A model generated the notes under the pieces. It saw only the letters and a list, made by a program, of their open reading frames with translations. It did no database searches and was not told the origin of the DNA. From NCBI GenBank assembly GCA_005792865.1, contig SXQR01000270.1:1-5161 (forward strand): a stretch of DNA of 5,161 nt. The letters run 5' to 3'. The translations under genes and the position numbers were made by a program. This DNA is from Flavobacterium sp. GTDB lineage: Bacteria > Bacteroidota > Bacteroidia > Flavobacteriales > Flavobacteriaceae. Of this stretch, positions 1 through 5,161 are shown piece by piece (the stretch's first letter is position 1; every line of letters starts with the position of its first letter).

Positions 1-362
1 ATCATTTCCTGCACTTCGCCATAGCCTTCCTGAAGCGACTTGCCCATTTCATATGAAACCAGCTTGCCAAGCGCTTCCTTGTTCTTGCGAAGCTTCTCGC
101 CAAACTGGCGCACGATCTCCCCTCTTTGCGGCGCAGGCATCAACCTAAAGGTCTTGAAAGCCTCGGTGGCCTTTTCCATCGCGGCCTCATAATCCTCTTT
201 TGTGGACTGGACAACCGTCCCAATGAGTTGGCCGTTCGTGGGCGAATATGATTCAAGTTTTGATCCGTTGGCAAAAAATTGCATTCCGGTGGAAGTTCCG
301 GAGTTGATGTCCTTTATGCCGAGGGTCGAAAGGGCCTCGAGTATGCCGAATTGGTCTGTCAT
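1..362 (-). CDS. Aldehyde dehydrogenase, ALDH7 (antiquitin / aminoadipate-semialdehyde dehydrogenase-like), N-terminal part
   Basis: NAD(P)-dependent aldehyde dehydrogenase, expected in the cytoplasm, cut by the left edge: 120 residues of a family usually near 510. The visible part is the start of the N-terminal cofactor-binding domain. Residues 76-86 (PAPQRGEIVRQ) and 105-119 (EMGKSLQEGYGEVQE) closely match, from memory, the corresponding segments of human antiquitin ALDH7A1, which oxidises alpha-aminoadipic semialdehyde (in equilibrium with piperideine-6-carboxylate) in lysine breakdown. The catalytic Cys and Glu lie outside the window, so activity and substrate cannot be judged. I chose the ATG at 362 (MTDQFGI...); an in-frame ATG at 371 adds only three residues. 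No Shine-Dalgarno is seen, as usual in Bacteroidota. It lies downstream of the dioxygenase gene on the same strand, but 238 bases away with its own possible -7 box. The ALDH call is firm, ALDH7 likely, the exact substrate inferred. Confidence 0.9.
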   Translation of the reverse strand, partial: MTDQFGILEALSTLGIKDINSGTSTGMQFFANGSKLESYSPTNGQLIGTVVQSTKEDYEAAMEKATEAFKTFRLMPAPQRGEIVRQFGEKLRKNKEALGKLVSYEMGKSLQEGYGEVQEM

Positions 363-600
363 GGTTTGCATAAGTGAAATTTTGTGGTGCGAAGGTACGG
401 CTTTTATTGATTTTCGGGAAATGGGGATAGTTGGTAAAATGTGCGGAAAAACCGTAAAACGCCACCATTTGCAAGTACTGAATTTGGCTTACGCACGCCT
501 ACGACCTCAAAGGTTTTAAACCCGAGGCATTTGAAGTAAGAGGAGGACAGCCAGCGGCTTTCAGCCAAAGCTTTAGCTTCAGTCCGAATTTCGCTACAAG
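363..600. other. Spacer between dioxygenase and aldehyde dehydrogenase genes, no supported gene
   Basis: This 238-base spacer holds the possible -7 box at 390-397, a near-perfect palindrome at 563-578 (8 pairs if G-U is allowed, about 6 pairs once a loop forms), a small GGCT/AGCC hairpin at 556-566 and an imperfect inverted repeat around 505-527. Several frames on both strands run open through much of it, including an 81-codon minus-strand frame from 649 to 404 whose first part only re-reads the 3' end of the dioxygenase gene. None has a recognisable domain, a plausible start context or a familiar product. None of the hairpins is followed by a T-run on the minus strand, so I do not call a terminator here. 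Confidence 0.5.
390..397 (-). promoter_or_regulatory. Possible -7 promoter box for the aldehyde dehydrogenase gene
   Basis: The minus strand reads TACCTTCG, one mismatch from the Bacteroidota -7 consensus TAnnTTTG. It would place transcription start near 383-385 and give a leader of about 20 bases to the ATG at 362. No TTG -33 element is seen at the expected distance, so support is position plus a near-match only. Confidence 0.35.
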
Positions 601-1137
601 TCACTCCTCCGGCAAGTACCGGCTGTCGGCTTCCATGACATGACCGCACTTATCGCAAGTCCTTAAATCGACCGAATTATAGAATTCCGTGTAATGCGGC
701 AAAAAGTCCTGCTCAATGTCGTGAAGTTCAAAATATACCTCGTGCAGTTTGTGGTTGCAGTTATCGCAATACCATAGGAGCCCATCGGTAAATCCCTTTC
801 CCGCCCGCTTGCGCTCCACCACCAATCCTACCGAACCTTCCGTCCGTACGGGTGAATGCGGCGTCCTGGCCGGATGCAGGTACATATCGCCGGGACCAAG
901 CTTCAACTCGTGCTTTACCCCATCGGCCTGAACAAAGACGCTGATGGTGCCTTCAAGCTGGTAAAAAAGTTCCTCGGTTTCATTGTAGTGGTAATCCTTG
1001 CGCGCATTGGGGCCGCCCACAACCATCACGATATAATCATCGGCATCGGGAAAAATGCTCTTATTGCCGACCGGCGGCTTGAGCAGGTGCCGGTTTTCGG
1101 TAACCCACTTATTGAGGTTGAAGGGTTGGCTGGCCAT
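601..1137 (-). CDS. nbaC: 3-hydroxyanthranilate 3,4-dioxygenase
   Basis: Cytosolic Fe(II) cupin dioxygenase that opens the ring of 3-hydroxyanthranilate to 2-amino-3-carboxymuconate semialdehyde, which closes spontaneously to quinolinate (NAD precursor) or is degraded further. The 178-residue length fits bacterial family members. Visible by alignment from memory with the Cupriavidus (Ralstonia) enzyme: iron ligands H50, E56 and H94, substrate-contacting R46, R98 and probably E108, and the C-terminal rubredoxin-like metal site C124-x2-C127 and C161-x2-C164 that marks the bacterial/fungal type. All key residues are present, so it should be active. The start is the ATG at 1137 (MASQPFNLNKW...); the longer in-frame ATG at 1182 would put the upstream gene's terminator hairpin inside the coding sequence. 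The stop is TGA at 601-603. It is separated from the upstream nuclease gene by that terminator, so it likely has its own promoter. Confidence 0.96.
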   Translation of the reverse strand: MASQPFNLNKWVTENRHLLKPPVGNKSIFPDADDYIVMVVGGPNARKDYHYNETEELFYQLEGTISVFVQADGVKHELKLGPGDMYLHPARTPHSPVRTEGSVGLVVERKRAGKGFTDGLLWYCDNCNHKLHEVYFELHDIEQDFLPHYTEFYNSVDLRTCDKCGHVMEADSRYLPEE

Positions 1138-1148
1138 GGTTTTTCTTT

Positions 1149-1156
1149 CGAATTTA
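1149..1156 (-). promoter_or_regulatory. Weak candidate -7 box for the dioxygenase gene
   Basis: The minus strand reads TAAATTCG, one mismatch from TAnnTTTG, between the terminator T-run and the dioxygenase ATG. A TTG lies 23 bases upstream (1180-1182), at the long limit of accepted spacing and inside the terminator stem. Transcription would begin only about 6-8 bases before the ATG, giving an unusually short leader. The preceding terminator argues that some promoter or read-through must serve this gene, but this match is tentative. Confidence 0.28.
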
Positions 1157-1161
1157 CAAAT

Positions 1162-1186
1162 AAAAAAAGGTTGGCGAACCAACCTT
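1162..1186 (-). terminator. Rho-independent terminator of the endonuclease-family gene
   Basis: On the minus strand a perfect 8-bp stem (AAGGTTGG pairing with CCAACCTT) closes a TTCG tetraloop and runs directly into a T-tract; the last two stem T's plus five more give seven T's. It begins 4 bases after the TAA stop of the gene ending at 1191. UUCG is an exceptionally stable RNA tetraloop. On the opposite strand the loop is CGAA and no T-run follows, so the terminator works only leftward. Confidence 0.9.
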
Positions 1187-1190
1187 GAAT

Positions 1191-2303
1191 TTACTTTTTC
1201 TCCTTAATAAGGTATATGTACACCGGGAAGTGGTCACTGAAACCAACCTCGGTTTGCGAGTGCCTGAGCGGATAGCCCTTGTACTGGCCCTGCGTCGTGA
1301 TCATGTAAGGTTTATTGTAGATGCCGGCCTTCCAATATCGCCATGAGTCATAGCCTTCGCGGATGAACGGTTCGGTGACCATGATGATGTCAAAAATGTC
1401 CCATGCGTCGCGGTAGCCGATGGTGCCCATTCCCTTGTTGGCCATGCTTTCGAAGGGGTTGTAAATTCCCTTTTCCTGTACGTCGGTCTTCTTGCCTTTA
1501 GCATTGAGCACGACCTTGACGCTCTTGTTGAAACTTCCGTCATTGAGGTCGCCAAGCACGATCACTTTCGCATCCGGTTTGATGGCCTGCAGCGAATCGG
1601 TGATTTTCTTGGTGAGGGCGGCAGCGGCTTCGCGGAGCGGTGCGCTTTTTTTCTCGCCGCCGGAGCGCGATGGCCAGTGGCACACGATCACGTTTACTTC
1701 CTCGCCGTCCAGCAATCCGGTCACCAGCAGCTGGTCGCGGGTGTAGATCCTGCGCGAGGCCATGTCGGCCTGGACTTCGTCATCGGTTTTTTCTTCGGCT
1801 TCCTTTTTGGGCTTCGCCGATGTCCCGTCGTTGTAGATCATCAGCGGGACGTTGACGTAACTGGTCGGCTTGAAGTGCTTTTTCTGGTAAAGAAGCGCCA
1901 CATCGATGCCGCGCCTGTCGGGAGAATCGAAGTGGATGATGCCGTAGTCTTTTGAAATGAGTTTAGGTTGCTTGACGAGGTCTTCAAGTACTTTTCGGTT
2001 CTCGATTTCAGACCCACCGAGAAGCGTTGGCGAATTCGGGTTGTCTGCCGTACCGATTTCGGCGATCACGCGCGCCAGGTTCTCCAGTTTCTTTTTGTAT
2101 TTGTCTCCCGTCCAGCGCTGTGTGCCGGTGGGCGTCCACTCGTCGTCATTGATTTTGGGGTCATTGATGGTATCGAAGATGTTCTCCAGGTTCCAGAAAC
2201 CCACCGTATGCACAATGTACTTTTTTTCTTGCGAAAATGCGGTGGTGGTTGCGAATATTACAAGGAATAGGGCGATACAATTCTTAATTCTCATAAATAG
2301 CAT
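1191..2303 (-). CDS. Secreted endonuclease/exonuclease/phosphatase (EEP, DNase I-like) family protein
   Basis: A 370-residue metal-dependent phosphodiesterase/phosphatase-fold protein. Residues 1-24 form a signal peptide (Arg/Lys n-region, hydrophobic core about 9-19, probable cut after AFS before Q25); there is no lipobox, so it is probably periplasmic or secreted rather than a lipoprotein. The EEP motifs appear in order: WNLEN (37-41, metal-binding Asn), SEIEN (98-102, metal-binding Glu expected here), DRRGIDVALLY (129-139), HWPSR (209-213, catalytic His), GDLND (251-255, Asp/Asn pair) and SDHFP (356-360, catalytic Asp-His). All are intact. A charged Lys/Glu-rich stretch at about 161-180 looks like an added loop. 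Substrate is unknown: family members cut DNA, RNA, inositol phosphates or phospholipids. An ATG at 2294 (MRIKN...) is an equally plausible start. It diverges from the TonB receptor and ends in a strong terminator, so it is probably a single-gene transcript. Confidence 0.93.
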   Translation of the reverse strand: MLFMRIKNCIALFLVIFATTTAFSQEKKYIVHTVGFWNLENIFDTINDPKINDDEWTPTGTQRWTGDKYKKKLENLARVIAEIGTADNPNSPTLLGGSEIENRKVLEDLVKQPKLISKDYGIIHFDSPDRRGIDVALLYQKKHFKPTSYVNVPLMIYNDGTSAKPKKEAEEKTDDEVQADMASRRIYTRDQLLVTGLLDGEEVNVIVCHWPSRSGGEKKSAPLREAAAALTKKITDSLQAIKPDAKVIVLGDLNDGSFNKSVKVVLNAKGKKTDVQEKGIYNPFESMANKGMGTIGYRDAWDIFDIIMVTEPFIREGYDSWRYWKAGIYNKPYMITTQGQYKGYPLRHSQTEVGFSDHFPVYIYLIKEKK

Positions 2304-2341
2304 GTTATCTTATCGTCAAATCAGCCTTACAAAGTTTGCGC

Positions 2342-2349
2342 CAAAAGTA
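2342..2349 (-). promoter_or_regulatory. -7 promoter box for the endonuclease-family gene
   Basis: The minus strand reads TACTTTTG, an exact match to the Bacteroidota -7 consensus TAnnTTTG, 38 bases upstream of the ATG at 2303. Transcription would start near 2336, giving a leader of about 30 bases. No clear TTG -33 element is present at the usual distance. Confidence 0.6.
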
Positions 2350-2369
2350 GATAATATTATTAAATGCTG

Positions 2370-2377
2370 TACATTTG
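2370..2377 (+). promoter_or_regulatory. -7 promoter box for the TonB-dependent receptor gene
   Basis: The plus strand reads TACATTTG, an exact match to TAnnTTTG, 55 bases before the receptor ATG. Transcription would begin near 2384, leaving a leader of roughly 50 bases. A -33 TTG is not evident. The box lies 20 bases from the oppositely oriented -7 box, with an AT-rich segment containing the palindrome ATAATATTAT (2351-2360) between them. Confidence 0.6.
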
Positions 2378-2432
2378 CCGGCCGTTAAGTTTATACCAAC
2401 AAAAACGGTAAGAAATTAATACAAACTTATTT

Positions 2433-5161
2433 ATGAGAAAAATTCTTCTAAGTACTTTACTGGTGATGCAGGCCGTTGTATCATTCGCGCAGACAACCGG
2501 CGTTTCCGGTACGGTCGTGGACGCGAAGACGCAGAAGCCTATGCAGAATGTGGTGACTTCCATCCAGAACACAAACCAAACTCAGGTGACGGACGCGTTG
2601 GGACGTTTCACTTATGAAAACGTGGAGGAGGGTTCAAAATTGCTGCAGATCAAGAGCGCCGGCTACCGCGACCAGCTCATCCCTGTGGAGATCGTCAAGG
2701 GCCAGATGGTGGACCTTGGTACGGTTGCCCTTGAAGAGGACATTACCTCAGAGCAGGAGCTCAGCCTGATCACGATCACCGAAAACGACCTTGGCGACGA
2801 CAACAGCGGCTCGGAGAGCACGGCGGGACTTTTGCAGGCCTCGCGAGATGCCTTCCAGCAAACCGCGGCGTTCAACTGGGGCCAATCCCGTTTTCGTATC
2901 CGCGGACTCGACAACGAGTACGGCACCACGATGATCAACGGAATCGTAATGAACAAGATCTATGACGGAAGGCCACAGTGGAGCAACTGGGGAGGTTTGA
3001 ACGATGCGACCCGCAACCAGGAATTCACAATGGGTTCTGCGCCATCCGATTACACCTTTGGAGGCATTCTCGGCACGCAGGAAATCAACACCCGCGCGTC
3101 CATTTACCGTCCGGGGTCAAGGGTTTCATTCTCAGGAACCAATACCAACTACAACTGGAGGATGATGGGCACACATGCTTCGGGAATGAATTCGGATGGT
3201 TGGGCGTACGTCATTTCAGGAAGCCGCCGCTGGGCAGTGGAAGGGTATTTTGAAGGCACCGATTACAGTGCCAACTCCCTGTTCGCCAGCGTTGAAAAGA
3301 AAATATCAGACAATCACTCGATCAATTTGACCTCGATCTACGCGCAGAACAGCCGCGGAAAGAATTCGCCTAACACTGCCGAAGTAGCCAGCATCGCAGG
3401 CATCAAATACAACTCATACTGGGGTTGGCAGGACGGAAAGAAGCGCAACTCGCGTGACAAGGATGTTGAGGAGCCGATCACGATGCTCGGACATTACTGG
3501 AAACTTTCAGACCGCACGAACCTGAACACCAATATCGCCTACCAAACCGGTTCAATCGGGAACAGCAGGCTGGACTTCACGGGAGTCAATAACCCCGATC
3601 CTACTTACTATCGCAACCTGCCAAGCTATTTCACCTCTTTGTACGAAAACAATCCCGATGTGGTGAACGCGCAGGATCCGTCGGCATACGCTCCGGGCGG
3701 CCTTGGCGGTATCTGGACGCCCAACTACCTCGCGGCCGCAAATCCGCTTGACGCCAAATTCCTTGGCCAGCGCCAGATTGACTGGGAAGCGATGTACCGT
3801 GCCAACACGACGCCAATCATCGAAAACGGTGTGGAAGTGGGCCGCGCGCCATCCGAAAGCTTCTATGTATTATACGAGGACCGTTCAGATGACAAACAGT
3901 TCAGTGCCAATTCGATCCTGAACAGCCAGATCGCCGAGAATATCAACATGAACGCCGGCGCTAGTTTCCGCAGGCTGAAGTCGCATAACTACCAGCACCT
4001 GCTCGACCTTTTGGGCGGCTTGTACTTCCGCGACATCGACACCTTTGGCGAGGGACTCCAGACCCAATCGGACATCAACAATCCTAACCGCCAGGTTGGC
4101 GAAGGCGACGAATACGGTTACAATTACAACCTCTTCGCTACGGTAATGGACGCCTTTGCACAGTTTAAGTTCACTTATACCAAGTTCGATTTCTATATCG
4201 GGCAGACGTTCTCCCGTAGCGAATACTACCGTGAAGGACTTTACCGCAACGGATACTACCCGACAAACTCGTTTGGGCGCAGCGACAAGGTGCTGTTTGA
4301 GAACTTCGGATTCAAGGGTGGTGTCACTTACAAGCTCACCGGCCAGCACGCATTTGTTGTAAACGGTGCATACATGACCAAGGCGCCTAATATGCGCAAC
4401 GTGTTCCCCAATGCCCGCCTCAACAACAACATCCTGGCGGGAATCGAAAGCGAAAACATCATGAGTGCCGACGCGTCCTACATCGTGCGTACCCCGAAAT
4501 TCAAGGGACGCCTGACCGGTTATTTCTCCAAGATCCAGAAAGCCACCGAAACATCATTCTTCTTTGGTGAAGGTATCTTTGAAGACGATGGCGGTGACGG
4601 AGGCGATGCTTTTGTGGCCGAGACTGTCAGCGACATCTCCAAGAAGCACATCGGGGCCGAGCTAGGCCTTGAGTACCAGTTCACTTCGACACTGAAATTC
4701 ATCGGAAGTGCGGCGTATGGCGAATATACTTATGACAACAATCCGATCGTGCGCCTAAACCAGGATGCTCTTGCATCGCCCGAAAACCCGAACCCGATCA
4801 CGAATTTTGGCCGCGCCACCATGAAAGGTTACCGCCTTCCGGGCATGCCGCAAACCGCACTTTCGGCAGGGCTTGAGTACCGCGACCCTAAATTCTGGTG
4901 GATCGGCGCCAACGTTAACTACCTGGCCAACAATTATCTCGACATCGCACCGTTATTAAGGACCGAGAATTTTTTCCGCAATCCAGCCGATATCAGCGGA
5001 TTCAATTTCCCCGAGGCAACGCCAGGACCGGATAACCCCAACACACCGGATGTGAACGAATTTGAACAGCAGACCCAACTCATCAGGAACAATGCACGTC
5101 GCTTGCTCAAGCAGGAAATGTTCGATAGCTTTACCCTTGTTAACCTCACCGGCGGAAAATC
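2433..5161 (+). CDS. TonB-dependent outer-membrane receptor with carboxypeptidase-like regulatory domain, C-terminus cut by window
   Basis: Outer-membrane beta-barrel importer energised by the TonB-ExbB-ExbD complex. The frame is open from the ATG at 2433 to the right edge: 909 codons with no stop. Order: signal peptide 1-19 (cut after SFA, before Q20); carboxypeptidase-like regulatory / CNA-B-type domain about 23-100, with the hallmark GTVVDAKTQKPMQNV and TDALGRFTYENV segments; a linker that may hold the TonB box (about 110-118); plug domain about 125-225, with RFRIRGLD (153-160) and the MINGI segment (167-171); then a long barrel rich in Tyr, Trp, Asn and aromatic-ended strands. The N-terminal extension is as in SusC-like receptors, but no SusD partner lies in the window and the divergent neighbour is a secreted EEP enzyme. 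The last barrel strands are missing, probably several tens of residues. No Shine-Dalgarno precedes the start. Ligand unknown. No frameshift or internal stop was found. Confidence 0.95.
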   Translation, partial: MRKILLSTLLVMQAVVSFAQTTGVSGTVVDAKTQKPMQNVVTSIQNTNQTQVTDALGRFTYENVEEGSKLLQIKSAGYRDQLIPVEIVKGQMVDLGTVALEEDITSEQELSLITITENDLGDDNSGSESTAGLLQASRDAFQQTAAFNWGQSRFRIRGLDNEYGTTMINGIVMNKIYDGRPQWSNWGGLNDATRNQEFTMGSAPSDYTFGGILGTQEINTRASIYRPGSRVSFSGTNTNYNWRMMGTHASGMNSDGWAYVISGSRRWAVEGYFEGTDYSANSLFASVEKKISDNHSINLTSIYAQNSRGKNSPNTAEVASIAGIKYNSYWGWQDGKKRNSRDKDVEEPITMLGHYWKLSDRTNLNTNIAYQTGSIGNSRLDFTGVNNPDPTYYRNLPSYFTSLYENNPDVVNAQDPSAYAPGGLGGIWTPNYLAAANPLDAKFLGQRQIDWEAMYRANTTPIIENGVEVGRAPSESFYVLYEDRSDDKQFSANSILNSQIAENINMNAGASFRRLKSHNYQHLLDLLGGLYFRDIDTFGEGLQTQSDINNPNRQVGEGDEYGYNYNLFATVMDAFAQFKFTYTKFDFYIGQTFSRSEYYREGLYRNGYYPTNSFGRSDKVLFENFGFKGGVTYKLTGQHAFVVNGAYMTKAPNMRNVFPNARLNNNILAGIESENIMSADASYIVRTPKFKGRLTGYFSKIQKATETSFFFGEGIFEDDGGDGGDAFVAETVSDISKKHIGAELGLEYQFTSTLKFIGSAAYGEYTYDNNPIVRLNQDALASPENPNPITNFGRATMKGYRLPGMPQTALSAGLEYRDPKFWWIGANVNYLANNYLDIAPLLRTENFFRNPADISGFNFPEATPGPDNPNTPDVNEFEQQTQLIRNNARRLLKQEMFDSFTLVNLTGGK

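Noticed and set aside
202..519. 105-codon plus-strand frame opposite the dehydrogenase start
   Set aside because: Antisense to a well-supported conserved coding region and with no recognisable protein features.
505..578. Terminator for the dioxygenase transcript
   Set aside because: The inverted repeats here are short or imperfect and no T-run follows on the minus strand.
404..649. 81-codon minus-strand frame as a separate gene
   Set aside because: Its first part re-reads the dioxygenase 3' end out of frame, and the rest has no recognisable domain, start context or signal. Kept only as a spacer oddity.
1138..1182. Extended N-terminus of the dioxygenase from the ATG at 1182
   Set aside because: It would translate the upstream gene's intrinsic terminator and T-run; the ATG at 1137 fits the family N-terminus.
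1957..2388. 143-codon plus-strand frame overlapping the EEP gene in antisense
   Set aside because: Mirrors the coding strand of a gene with complete family motifs; its product is Ser/Arg-rich without domain features.
3885..4349. 154-codon minus-strand frame inside the receptor gene
   Set aside because: Antisense shadow of the receptor barrel, whose frame is continuous and shows receptor features throughout.
1..5161. CRISPR array, tRNA/rRNA genes, insertion sequence ends or attachment sites
   Set aside because: No regularly spaced repeats, cloverleaf-like segments, transposase or integrase motifs, or long terminal inverted repeats were seen by eye.
2433..5161. Canonical SusC of a polysaccharide utilisation locus
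   Set aside because: The regulatory-domain extension is shared with SusC, but no SusD or carbohydrate-active enzyme is in the window; the downstream side is cut, so it is left as a general TonB-dependent receptor.

Overview
The window looks like chromosomal DNA of a Bacteroidota member, most likely a Flavobacteriaceae/Flavobacterium-type organism. The signs are promoter-like TAnnTTTG boxes (the Bacteroidota -7 element), no Shine-Dalgarno sequences before the starts, AT-rich spacers between genes of moderate GC, flavobacterial signal peptides ending in ...FSQ or ...FAQ, and a large outer-membrane TonB-dependent receptor with an N-terminal carboxypeptidase-like regulatory domain. The genus is an inference; no rRNA or tRNA gene is present to confirm it.

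Layout. Three genes lie on the minus strand and one on the plus strand. Reading leftward from position 2303: a secreted endonuclease/exonuclease/phosphatase-family protein (1191-2303), a strong intrinsic terminator with a UUCG tetraloop (1162-1186), 3-hydroxyanthranilate 3,4-dioxygenase (601-1137), a 238-base spacer (363-600) with no supported gene, and the N-terminal 120 residues of an ALDH7-type aldehyde dehydrogenase that runs off the left edge (1-362). On the plus strand, a TonB-dependent receptor starts at 2433 and stays open to the right edge (909 codons present, C-terminus missing). It is the largest gene in the window.

How the parts may work together. The 130-base region 2304-2432 is a divergent promoter region with one TAnnTTTG box facing each way, so the secreted nuclease-like enzyme and the receptor are probably transcribed from a shared control region. 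A secreted phosphodiesterase or nuclease beside an importer suggests scavenging of a phosphate- or nucleic-acid-containing nutrient, but the receptor's ligand cannot be read from sequence. The dioxygenase belongs to the kynurenine branch of tryptophan breakdown and quinolinate/NAD synthesis. The adjacent aldehyde dehydrogenase resembles the aminoadipate-semialdehyde (antiquitin) family rather than the aminomuconate-semialdehyde enzymes, so the two need not act in one pathway.

The window is mostly ordinary catabolic and envelope genes. I see no convincing novel system, mobile element, CRISPR array or RNA gene. The points most worth checking are the nuclease/receptor pair, the spacer at 363-600, and the terminator that fixes the dioxygenase start.
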